Origin: Microbacterium caowuchunii
GTDB taxonomy: Bacteria > Actinomycetota > Actinomycetes > Actinomycetales > Microbacteriaceae
Assembly: GCF_008727755.1 (NCBI RefSeq)
Contig: NZ_CP044231.1
Coordinates: forward strand, 1,736,001 to 1,800,000
Reading direction: 5' to 3'
DNA: 64,000 bases
Position numbers and translations under genes: made by a program. Below the pieces are notes generated by a model. That model saw only the letters and a program-made list of their open reading frames with translations. It searched no databases and had not been told where the DNA came from. Below are positions 9,982-17,516 of the stretch, piece after piece. Numbering within the stretch: the stretch's first letter is position 1; each line of letters opens with the position of its first letter.

Positions 9982-11304
9982 TCACCCTGGGTGCTGCGCG
10001 ACATCGTGGATGTCGCGCAGCACCCATTTTTCTTCCACGCGCAGAACCGTCACGATCTGAGGCACCCGCCCGCCGCCGGTGTCGTCGGCTCTGAGTAGTG
10101 CGAGACCGCCGACGTCGTCCATCAGCGTCAGGGCGCGGGTATCCGGCGGGGCGAAGGCCGCGCCGTCGACGGAGATCACTGCGTCGTGGTCCTGCAGGGC
10201 GACCCGGCAGGCTGCGTCCGCCCCGCAGGCGCGAAACCCCTCCAGGAGTGCGGTCGTCGCGACGACGACGTCCTCCTCCGGCACTGCGGTACCGCCCGCT
10301 GGTCCTGCGGCATCCTCGCCGCTCGGGGCGGCCGCATCCTCCGGGTCCGCGGGAACCTCGGGCAGCGGCGCGGTGCGCTCTGCGGAGGCGGGTTCCCCGT
10401 CCGGCTCCCCCGTCGGCCAGAGCATCCCCAGGGCGAGCACCAATGCCGCAGCCGCGCCCGCCACCAGCACGGCGCCCCGCCGACGTCCGGTCGGGCGCAC
10501 CGCCCTGGCCCTCCGGATGCTCGCCCAGGCTGCGGTCAGCGCACCGGAGATCATCTCCGCGATACCGGCGTCTGCGGCATCCGCCCAGCGCAGCCACGAC
10601 CGCTGCCGTTCCTCGGGCATCGTCTGCAGAACGGACATACCCGCACGTCCGGCGCGTCGCGCCCGCGGCAGTGCCAGAACGGGTTCCGCCGGCCCCAGCG
10701 CGAACAGCCGCTCCTCCGCCGACGCGACGGCGTGCGCCAGCCGTTCGGGATCCCCGAGCGCCGCCGCCGCGTGGCTGAGCGCGCCCGCCAGCGGGCCGTC
10801 CCCGGGATGTCCGTTCCCGCAGGCTTCCAGCGCCTCGATCCCCGCGGTGAACGGATCGCTCCCGGATGGCCCGTGCACGAAGAGCGGCATGCCGTCGTCG
10901 GCCAGCCACCACTCGCCACGACAGGTGCGCCCTGCGTGCTCCTGGAACTCGGAAACGCCCCCGCGCAGCACGCTGACGGCCAGCGTCACCACCTCTCCGG
11001 CGCGCAACGGGTCGTCCGCCGCGTACCGTTGCGCGGCGAGCTCGACGAGCCCCACCGTGCACAGGGGAACGACCGCCGCCACTCCCTCCGGGCACAGATG
11101 CACGTCGCACAGCTCCGCGACGTGCTCCCCCGCCGCGTCCCACAGGTGCGCGGTCATGGCATCGCCCTGGCGGAGTCGCACCGCAGGACCGTCCGCGACG
11201 GCGATGACCTCGCCCTCGTACGGGCCGCGATCGGCGGGGAGGACACGAAGGACCGGTTCGTCGAGCAGTGCCAGCAACGGCGCCGTGGAGGTCAGCGGGG
11301 TCAT
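9982..11304 (-). CDS. Single-pass membrane protein with kinase-like (probably inactive) N-terminal region
   Basis: 440 residues from ATG 11304 (an upstream GTG at 11361 would add 19 hydrophobic residues). I do not recognise a family with certainty. Residues about 25-130 run like a degenerate Ser/Thr-kinase domain (DVHLCPEGVAAVVPLC, LRAGEVVTLAVSVL, GEWWLADDGMPLF) but lack a P-loop, the HRD motif and DFG, so a pseudokinase is the best guess. One transmembrane helix follows RRRGAVLVAGAAAALVLALG near residues 275-297, then a Pro/Ala/Glu-rich linker and a small extracytoplasmic domain of about 95 residues. It occupies the place where lipB-lipA often lie in other actinobacteria. Its last codons form the sucB terminator. 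Confidence 0.6.
   Translation of the reverse strand: MTPLTSTAPLLALLDEPVLRVLPADRGPYEGEVIAVADGPAVRLRQGDAMTAHLWDAAGEHVAELCDVHLCPEGVAAVVPLCTVGLVELAAQRYAADDPLRAGEVVTLAVSVLRGGVSEFQEHAGRTCRGEWWLADDGMPLFVHGPSGSDPFTAGIEALEACGNGHPGDGPLAGALSHAAAALGDPERLAHAVASAEERLFALGPAEPVLALPRARRAGRAGMSVLQTMPEERQRSWLRWADAADAGIAEMISGALTAAWASIRRARAVRPTGRRRGAVLVAGAAAALVLALGMLWPTGEPDGEPASAERTAPLPEVPADPEDAAAPSGEDAAGPAGGTAVPEEDVVVATTALLEGFRACGADAACRVALQDHDAVISVDGAAFAPPDTRALTLMDDVGGLALLRADDTGGGRVPQIVTVLRVEEKWVLRDIHDVAQHPG
9989..10031 (+). terminator. Intrinsic terminator of sucB, inside the convergent gene's coding end
   Basis: The arm at 9989-10005 pairs with 10009-10025 (17-bp stem, 3-base loop), followed by a run of five T. 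It lies within the last codons of the convergent gene that stops at 9982, so the same bases encode that protein's C-terminus. Confidence 0.85.
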
Positions 11305-11410
11305 ACCCCACTGTGACCACGCGACGACGACGACCGCTGCCGCGAGGAAGGACCCGCCCACAGGTGTCGGAGCCGCCCGTCATGGGGAGGAGAGGATGCG
11401 GCGACGACGG

Positions 11411-11416
11411 TAGGCT
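11411..11416 (+). promoter_or_regulatory. -10 element of the DUF4191 gene (TAGGCT), leaderless
   Basis: TAGGCT, six bases (GGGGAC), then ATG 11423. Nearly the same string as before pepA and ppgK. Confidence 0.6.
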
Positions 11417-11422
11417 GGGGAC

Positions 11423-12133
11423 ATGGCAGCGCGTACGACCACGCCCGAAAAGCGTCCCGGGTTCTTCTCCCAGCTCAAGACCCTCTACCGGTTCACGGTC
11501 GAGGCCTACTCGTGGCTCCCGTATGCGCTGATCGGCATCCTGCTCGCGGGTATCGCCCTCGGTGTCGGGATCGGGTTCCTCATCCCGCCCGTCGCGGTCT
11601 GGAGCATCATCCTGTGGGGCGTGTCGGGGCTCATGTTCGGCCTCCTCGCCGCGCTGATGACGATGACGCGCCTGTCGACCACCGCGATGTACAAGAAGAT
11701 CGACGGCATGCCCGGCGCCGCCGGTCACGTGCTGTCGACCTCGCTGGGACGCAAGTGGCAGGCGAGCGACATGCCCGTCGGAGTCAACCCGCGCACCCAG
11801 GAGGCCGTGTACCGCGCGGTCGGCCGGGGCGGGGTCGTGATCGTCGGCGAGGGCTCGCGCGGCCGCCTCACCCGTCTGGTCAACGACGAGCGCGCCAAGG
11901 TGCAGCGGGTCGCGTCCGGGATTCCCGTGACCGTCTTCTACGTCGGTCACGGTGACGACGAGGTGCCGATCGGCAAGCTCGCCAAGGAGATCAAGTCGCT
12001 GCCGAAGAAGATCGACCGGACGACCATGGCCGCCGTCATCAAGCGCATCGACTCCGTCTCGAAGTCCATCGCCTCGATGCCGATCCCGAAGGGGATCGAC
12101 CCGACGAAGGTGCGCGCCCCGCGTCCGCGCTGA
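11423..12133 (+). CDS. DUF4191 family membrane protein
   Basis: 236 residues with two predicted membrane helices near residues 31-53 and 57-80 (LPYALIGILLAGIALGVGIG, VAVWSIILWGVSGLMFGLLA), then a soluble cytosolic part. DUF4191 proteins are widespread in actinobacteria between lipA and an RDD-glnA pair; no function is known. It converges on the RDD gene with a four-base gap. The start is set by the leaderless TAGGCT box. Confidence 0.85.
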   Translation: MAARTTTPEKRPGFFSQLKTLYRFTVEAYSWLPYALIGILLAGIALGVGIGFLIPPVAVWSIILWGVSGLMFGLLAALMTMTRLSTTAMYKKIDGMPGAAGHVLSTSLGRKWQASDMPVGVNPRTQEAVYRAVGRGGVVIVGEGSRGRLTRLVNDERAKVQRVASGIPVTVFYVGHGDDEVPIGKLAKEIKSLPKKIDRTTMAAVIKRIDSVSKSIASMPIPKGIDPTKVRAPRPR

Positions 12134-12137
12134 GCCG

Positions 12138-12572
12138 TCAGGCGCGGACGAGGACCGTCCCCGCCGCCTTGTCGTGCAGGCCGCGCTGATCCGCATCCCA
12201 GATCACCGCGGGGATCACCGGCACGAGCAGCAGCGTGCGCACGATCGGGCGCCACAGTCCCACCCAGCCGCCGCGCAGCATCACGATGCGCATGCCCAGC
12301 AGACGCTGCCCCGGGCTCGCGCCCAGGGTCGGGATGAAGAGGATCTGCACCAGGGCGAACACCACCAGCGGTGCGAAGGTGGACAGACCCGCCTCACCCG
12401 GCAGCGCCCACGGGTCGTACTGCAGGAACGCCACCGCGATCACGGTCGCGCAGGCCCAGTCGATGGCCAGTGCGGCAAGCCGACGGCCCGGGCGGGCCAC
12501 CGAACCGGGGCCGGTCTCCGGGAATCCGAGTCGTTCACCGGGATAACGTGCTTCGACAGGGATTTCGGGCAT
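12138..12572 (-). CDS. RDD family membrane protein
   Basis: 144 residues. RDD proteins are small multi-pass membrane proteins, some suggested to be Na+/H+ exchangers. The first helix carries the Arg/Asp pattern (RPGRRLAALAIDWACATVIA); SPGQRLLGMRIV and DADQRGLHDKAAGTVLV are typical of the family. About three membrane helices. It diverges from glnA and has its own TAGGCT box six bases before the ATG. Confidence 0.85.
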   Translation of the reverse strand: MPEIPVEARYPGERLGFPETGPGSVARPGRRLAALAIDWACATVIAVAFLQYDPWALPGEAGLSTFAPLVVFALVQILFIPTLGASPGQRLLGMRIVMLRGGWVGLWRPIVRTLLLVPVIPAVIWDADQRGLHDKAAGTVLVRA

Positions 12573-12578
12573 GCCACC

Positions 12579-12584
12579 AGCCTA
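12579..12584 (-). promoter_or_regulatory. -10 element of the RDD gene (TAGGCT), leaderless
   Basis: TAGGCT on the minus strand, six bases (GGTGGC), then ATG 12572. Confidence 0.6.
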
Positions 12585-12706
12585 ACCAGCGACGCGTAAC
12601 ATCCCGGAAACATATGGGACACTGGCGGGCAACGCCCTGCGGATAGCGTCAAGGCAGCCCGCTTCGGTGGGCGGAACTTCCCGAATGCCCTACCTCTGGA
12701 GTCTCC

Positions 12707-14131
12707 ATGTTCAGTGATTCATCCGAGGTGCTCAAGTTCATCAAGGACGAGGACGTCAAATTCCTCGACATCCGGTTCACGGATCTCCCCGGTGTCCAGC
12801 AGCACTTCAACATTCCCGCATCGACCGTCGACGAAGAGTTCTTCACCGTCGGTCAGCTGTTCGACGGTTCCTCCATCCGGGGATTCGCGAACATCCACGA
12901 GTCGGACATGCAGCTGATTCCGGATGTGGCGACGGCGTACGTCGACCAGTTCCGCGAGGCGAAGACGCTCGTCATGATCTTCGACATCTACAACCCGCGC
13001 ACCGGCGAGATCTACCACAAGGACCCGCGCCAGGTCGCCAAGAAGGCCGAGAAGTACCTCGCCTCGACCGGCATCGCCGACACTGCGTTCTTCGCCCCCG
13101 AGGCCGAGTTCTACATCTTCGACGACGTTCGCTACTCGGTCACGCAGAACTCCAGCTTCTACAGCGTCGACTCCGAAGAGGGTGCTTGGAACACCGGTCG
13201 TGAGGAAGAGGGCGGGAACCTCGCCAACAAGACGCCGTACAAGGGCGGCTACTTCCCGGTCAGCCCGGTCGACAAGACCGCGGACCTGCGCGATGACATC
13301 ACGCTCAACCTCATCGAGGCGGGCTTCACGCTGGAGCGTTCGCACCACGAGGTGGGCACCGGCGGTCAGCAGGAGATCAACTACCGCTTCGACACGATGG
13401 TGCACTCGGCGGATGACATCCTGAAGTTCAAGTACATCGTCAAGAACACCTGCGAGCAGTGGGGCAAGGTCGCGACCTTCATGCCGAAGCCGCTCTTCGG
13501 CGACAACGGCTCCGGTATGCACACCCACCAGTCGCTGTGGCTCGACGGCAAGCCCCTCTTCTACGACGAGAAGGGCTACGGCGGACTCTCCGACACCGCG
13601 CGCTGGTACATCGGCGGTCTGCTCGCGCACGCTCCGGCGGTGCTCGCGTTCACCAACCCGACGATCAACTCGTACAAGCGTCTCGTGAAGGGCTACGAGG
13701 CGCCGGTCAACCTGGTGTACTCGGCGGGGAACCGCTCGGCGGCGATCCGCATCCCGATCACGGGTTCGAACCCCAAGGCCAAGCGCATCGAGTTCCGCGC
13801 CCCCGATGCCTCGGGCAACCCGTACCTCGCCTTCGCCGCGCAGATGATGGCCGGCCTCGACGGCATCCTCAACCGCATCGAGCCGCACGAACCGGTCGAT
13901 AAGGACCTGTACGAGCTTCCCCCCGAGGAGGCCAAGAACATCCCCCAGGTCCCGAACTCGCTGCTCGACTCGCTCGAGGCGCTGCGCGCCGACAACGAGT
14001 TCCTGACTCGCGGCAACGTGTTCACCCCCGAGCTCATCGAGACGTGGATCGAATACAAGATCGAGAACGAGATCAAGCCGATCGCGGCCCGCCCGCACCC
14101 GTTCGAGTACGAACTGTACTTCGGCGTCTGA
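12707..14131 (+). CDS. glnA: Type I glutamine synthetase
   Basis: 474 residues, the length of the dodecameric GSI-beta enzymes that make glutamine from glutamate, ammonia and ATP. Motifs: [19 protein letters not shown], metal ligands in [37 protein letters not shown] (ATP) and, near the C-terminus, DLYELPPEE with the Tyr that GlnE adenylylates. The modifying enzyme glnE is at 17.5 kb. An ATG with GGAG about six bases upstream sets the start. The 134-base gap to the divergent RDD gene should hold the promoter. A GC hairpin ends the transcript. Confidence 0.98.
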   Translation: MFSDSSEVLKFIKDEDVKFLDIRFTDLPGVQQHFNIPASTVDEEFFTVGQLFDGSSIRGFANIHESDMQLIPDVATAYVDQFREAKTLVMIFDIYNPRTGEIYHKDPRQVAKKAEKYLASTGIADTAFFAPEAEFYIFDDVRYSVTQNSSFYSVDSEEGAWNTGREEEGGNLANKTPYKGGYFPVSPVDKTADLRDDITLNLIEAGFTLERSHHEVGTGGQQEINYRFDTMVHSADDILKFKYIVKNTCEQWGKVATFMPKPLFGDNGSGMHTHQSLWLDGKPLFYDEKGYGGLSDTARWYIGGLLAHAPAVLAFTNPTINSYKRLVKGYEAPVNLVYSAGNRSAAIRIPITGSNPKAKRIEFRAPDASGNPYLAFAAQMMAGLDGILNRIEPHEPVDKDLYELPPEEAKNIPQVPNSLLDSLEALRADNEFLTRGNVFTPELIETWIEYKIENEIKPIAARPHPFEYELYFGV

Positions 14132-14142
14132 TCGGAGCGATC

Positions 14143-14187
14143 CGCGACAAGGGCCCCTCGAGCTTCGGCTCGGGGGGCCCTTGTCGC
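14143..14187 (+). terminator. Hairpin terminator after glnA
   Basis: GCGACAAGGGCCC at 14143 pairs with its complement ending at 14187 around a TTCG tetraloop region. No T-run follows, as is common in high-GC actinobacteria. Confidence 0.7.
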
Positions 14188-14281
14188 ATACACGGTCCTG
14201 CCCACCCGGTTCGCCTGGCGCGTGCGTGCGATGCAAGCTGGCCGACGCGGCAGTGAGCCGTAGGTCTCCCGGGCGCGCCGC

Positions 14282-14698
14282 TCAGCCGGACACCGGCACC
14301 GCGTAGACGTTCTCCGACACCGCGATGGCGCCGTCCGGAGGCGAGGAGCCGTCCGGCACGACGGCGAAAGCACCGCCCGGCCCGCTGGTGGACAGACCGA
14401 GGCTCCCGCCGCATGCCGCGTGCCAACTCGCCGCGCCCGAGTCGATGATCAGGCAGATCGACATGGCGTCGTTCCCCTGGACCAGCCACAAGGACGCACT
14501 CTCGTACTCTCCGATGAAACGGCTGGTCGACATATCCAGGTCCATCTCCTCGGGTGCGGGCACCGTGGGAAGCTCATCGCCCGGTCGGCGATCGCGCTTC
14601 AGGTCCTGGAACGGGAAGTCGGGGGACGTGCACCCGGACAGTGCGAGCACCCCCGAGCACATCAGTGCGGCGACGGCCATCCCCCGGATTCGGCTCAT
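14282..14698 (-). CDS. Small secreted lipoprotein, function unknown
   Basis: 138 residues. A signal peptide (RIRGMAVAALMCSGVLAL) ends in the lipobox LSGC, so Cys22-23 would be lipidated and the protein held on the outer face of the membrane. The mature part has no family I recognise; it contains two more cysteines (CLIID, AACGG) that could pair. A CACACT hexamer six bases before the ATG is a weak leaderless promoter. Confidence 0.75.
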   Translation of the reverse strand: MSRIRGMAVAALMCSGVLALSGCTSPDFPFQDLKRDRRPGDELPTVPAPEEMDLDMSTSRFIGEYESASLWLVQGNDAMSICLIIDSGAASWHAACGGSLGLSTSGPGGAFAVVPDGSSPPDGAIAVSENVYAVPVSG

Positions 14699-14844
14699 GG
14701 CGCCAGTGTGCCGCAGGCACGCTGCTGCCGTCCAGCGCCGTTGGGGTGCTCGGAGCGGGAGGATCCCGCCGGATGCGGGGCACTGACCGCCCTCGACGAC
14801 AGGGACGGGCGAGGCACATCGCCGGCCCCTGGCACACTGGCGGG

Positions 14845-15567
14845 ATGTGGAAACAGCCCCCCGTCGTCGCGGTGTCCGTCCGCGAGGAGAGCGTCCCCCA
14901 GACGTCGACCTGGCCCGCGGGGATCCCCGCAGTCCAGCAGCTGCTCGCCGACGGACTGACCCTGGATCCCGGCATCACCTTCCTCGTGGGTGAGAACGGC
15001 TCCGGGAAGTCCACCATCCTCGAAGGCATCGCCCTTGCGTACGGGATGTCGCCGGAGGGCGGGTCCACGTACGCGCGCCACGCGACGCGGCCCACCGAGT
15101 CCCCGCTCGGGGATTGGCTCCGCCTGCAACGGGGAATCGGAGCGAGCCGATGGGGCTTCTTCCTGCGCGCCGAGACGATGCACTCGTTCTACACATTCCT
15201 CGAGGAGAATCCGTCGTCGGCGCCGGAGCCCCCCTTCCACGAGATGAGCCACGGCGAATCGTTCCTCGCGATCCTGGAGAGCCGGTTCGACTCCCCGGCC
15301 TTCTACTGCCTCGACGAGCCCGAGGCTGCGTTGTCGTTCACCTCCACCCTCACCCTGATCGCGGCGCTGCGCCGCATCGCCGACGACGGGGGACAGATCC
15401 TGTGCGCCACGCACTCCCCCGTCCTGGCGGCCGTACCGGGCGCCACCATCCTGGAGGTCGGGCCCTGGGGCATGCGCCCGACCGCATGGGAGGACCTGGC
15501 GCTCGTGCAGCACTGGAAGTCCTACCTGGACTCCCCGGAACGCTACCTCCGGCACCTGCTCGGCTGA
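14845..15567 (+). CDS. AAA family ATPase, ABC/SMC-like
   Basis: 240 residues from ATG 14845. Walker A GENGSGKST, a signature-like EMSHGESFL, Walker B FYCLDEPEAAL and the switch His in ATHSP show a compact RecF/ABC-type ATPase head of the AAA_23/AAA_21 kind. There is no coiled coil and no membrane segment. Such single-domain ATPases are common in actinobacteria and mostly uncharacterised; a role in DNA handling or as part of a defence pair is possible, but no partner gene lies next to it. A CACACT hexamer sits six bases upstream of the ATG. Confidence 0.8.
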   Translation: MWKQPPVVAVSVREESVPQTSTWPAGIPAVQQLLADGLTLDPGITFLVGENGSGKSTILEGIALAYGMSPEGGSTYARHATRPTESPLGDWLRLQRGIGASRWGFFLRAETMHSFYTFLEENPSSAPEPPFHEMSHGESFLAILESRFDSPAFYCLDEPEAALSFTSTLTLIAALRRIADDGGQILCATHSPVLAAVPGATILEVGPWGMRPTAWEDLALVQHWKSYLDSPERYLRHLLG

Positions 15568-15584
15568 CCCCCGGCGTCGGCTCC

Positions 15585-15911
15585 TCAGATCCCCGGCGTT
15601 CCGAAACCGGACGCACCGGGGCGTCCGGCCGGGCCGTAGGGGTTGTCGGTGCGGCGCTCCTCCGCGAGCAGCCGTCGCTGCCGGTCGGGCAGCTCTTCCG
15701 TCCGGGGCTCCCCGCTACGGCGCAGGCGCCACGCCCAGAGGATGGTGAGACCCGCGATGACGACGCCGGTCAGCACGCCGATCGTCACGCTCCCGGAGAG
15801 GGCGCCGACGAACGTACCGACGAACAACGTTGCTGCCACGAGCGCGAGCGCGAGCGCGATGTCCTTGGCGCGCGCGGCGGACACGGAACGGGGTGCGGTG
15901 TTCTCGTCCAT
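15585..15911 (-). CDS. Small two-helix membrane protein
   Basis: 108 residues from ATG 15911, chosen because a TAACGT box lies seven bases upstream; an in-frame ATG at 15920 would overlap that box. Two membrane helices (DIALALALVAATLFVGTFVG; VTIGVLTGVVIAGLTILWAW) and a charged cytosolic tail. No family recognised. Confidence 0.65.
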   Translation of the reverse strand: MDENTAPRSVSAARAKDIALALALVAATLFVGTFVGALSGSVTIGVLTGVVIAGLTILWAWRLRRSGEPRTEELPDRQRRLLAEERRTDNPYGPAGRPGASGFGTPGI

Positions 15912-15980
15912 GCCGGTCACGTTAGGGCGCGGGGCGGAAACCGTTGACCCCCTTGTGCGAGGGCGGGAGGACTGCTCCGG

Positions 15981-16388
15981 CTACGCGTCGGACTCCCCGC
16001 CGTATCCGATCAGCCAGGTCAGCCCGAAGCGGTCACGCACCGTGCCGTCCCAATCGCCCCAGGGCCGTTCCTGAAGTGGATCGAGCACGTCCCCGCCGAC
16101 GCTGAGCGCGGAGAACCACTCGCGCAGGACGGACGGTGCCGGGAAGCCCAGGAGCGACAGCGTGAGCCCTTCCGCCCGCACGGGGCGCTCGTCACCGCTC
16201 GTGTCCGCGCCGAACAGGTCGACGGGGCCGCTGAGGATCCCGTGCGCGATGGCCGTGGCGGATGCATCCCCCTGGCCGAACTCCGCCCGGGTGTGCAGCA
16301 CCAGTTCGCCCCCGAAGACGGACTGATAGAAGCGGAGCGCGTCGGAGGCCTTCCCGTCGAAATGCAGATACGGCACGGGCGCGCTCAC
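15981..16388 (-). CDS. VOC-superfamily (PhnB/glyoxalase-like) protein
   Basis: 135 residues, one VOC domain pair. The start [22 protein letters not shown] and the end [11 protein letters not shown] are typical of PhnB-like proteins (DUF of the 3-demethylubiquinone-methyltransferase type). Substrate unknown. The GTG start follows a TAGGTT box by six bases. Confidence 0.85.
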   Translation of the reverse strand: MSAPVPYLHFDGKASDALRFYQSVFGGELVLHTRAEFGQGDASATAIAHGILSGPVDLFGADTSGDERPVRAEGLTLSLLGFPAPSVLREWFSALSVGGDVLDPLQERPWGDWDGTVRDRFGLTWLIGYGGESDA

Positions 16389-16394
16389 GCGGCG

Positions 16395-16400
16395 AACCTA
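16395..16400 (-). promoter_or_regulatory. -10 element of the VOC gene (TAGGTT), leaderless
   Basis: TAGGTT, six bases, then GTG 16388. The 260 bases further upstream to the next gene show nothing else I can name. Confidence 0.55.
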
Positions 16401-16661
16401 GATCCCGGATCGGGTTTTGTCCAGTGCGTCAGCGTGCGATCAGCCGTGCCGCCACCCGCCGGGCCGTCCCGGTGTCGTGGCCCGGGTCCCGCAGGCGGGC
16501 ACCGCACCGCTGTTCGTCCCCGCAGGCATGTAGCCGACGGGGGCATTGCGGCCGACACCTCCCATGCTGGAGCATGTCGCGTGACGCGTGCATGCCCTGG
16601 GGAGAAGCGATGGCAGGGGTCGACGCCGACGCTCCATCCATCACGAAAGGAAGGCACCAGC

Positions 16662-17492
16662 ATGCCCACTGTAACCACCGCCGACGGCGTCGAGATCTTC
16701 TACAAGGACTGGGGCTCTGGCCGGCCCATCATGTTCCACCACGGCTGGCCACTGAGCTCGGACGACTGGGACGCGCAGTTGATGTTCTTCCTGCGGGAGG
16801 GATATCGGGTGGTCGCGCATGACCGGCGCGGGCACGGCCGTTCCACCCAGACCTCCGACGGCCACGACATGGACCACTACGCCGCCGACGCCGCCGCGGT
16901 CGTCGAGCACCTCGACCTGCGCGACGTCATCCACGTCGGCCACTCCACGGGCGGGGGCGAAGTCGCCCGTTACGTCGCCCGGTACGGGGGCGACCGGGTG
17001 GCCATGGCGGTGCTCATCGGCGCCGTCCCGCCCCTCATGCTCAAGACCGACGCGAATCCGGCCGGCACGCCGATGGAGGTGTTCGACGGCTTCCGGGACG
17101 GGACCGCGAACCGGCGGTCCCCGTTCTTCCTGGAAGTCGCGTCCGGCCCCTTCTACGGGTACAACCGTCCCGGGGCGGAGCCCTCGCAGGCCGTCATCCT
17201 GAACTGGTGGCGACAGGGCATGATGGGCGGTGCGGCCGCGCATTACGACGGTATCGCCGCCTTCTCGGAGACGGACTTCACCGAGGACCTGCGGGCGATC
17301 ACGGTGCCGACCCTCGTCATGCACGGCGATGACGACCAGGTGGTGCCGATCGCCGACTCCGCGGAGATCACCATCACCCTCCTGCCGCACGGGACGCTGA
17401 AGATCTATCCCGGCTACCCGCACGGGATGGCGACGACCCACTCGGACGTGATCAACGCCGACCTGCTGGAGTTCATCCGGGCGACCGGCTGA
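16662..17492 (+). CDS. Alpha/beta hydrolase, non-heme chloroperoxidase type
   Basis: 276 residues. Nucleophile elbow GHSTGGGE (Ser95), oxyanion-hole region [11 protein letters not shown], catalytic Asp in [10 protein letters not shown] and His in YPHGM. This is the cofactor-free haloperoxidase/esterase group, which acts on small esters or forms peracids in vitro; the cell substrate is not known. Start at ATG 16662 with AAGGAAG upstream. Stands alone between convergent and same-strand neighbours. Confidence 0.88.
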   Translation: MPTVTTADGVEIFYKDWGSGRPIMFHHGWPLSSDDWDAQLMFFLREGYRVVAHDRRGHGRSTQTSDGHDMDHYAADAAAVVEHLDLRDVIHVGHSTGGGEVARYVARYGGDRVAMAVLIGAVPPLMLKTDANPAGTPMEVFDGFRDGTANRRSPFFLEVASGPFYGYNRPGAEPSQAVILNWWRQGMMGGAAAHYDGIAAFSETDFTEDLRAITVPTLVMHGDDDQVVPIADSAEITITLLPHGTLKIYPGYPHGMATTHSDVINADLLEFIRATG

Positions 17493-17516
17493 CCGCGCAC
17501 GTCGCCGGCGTCGACC

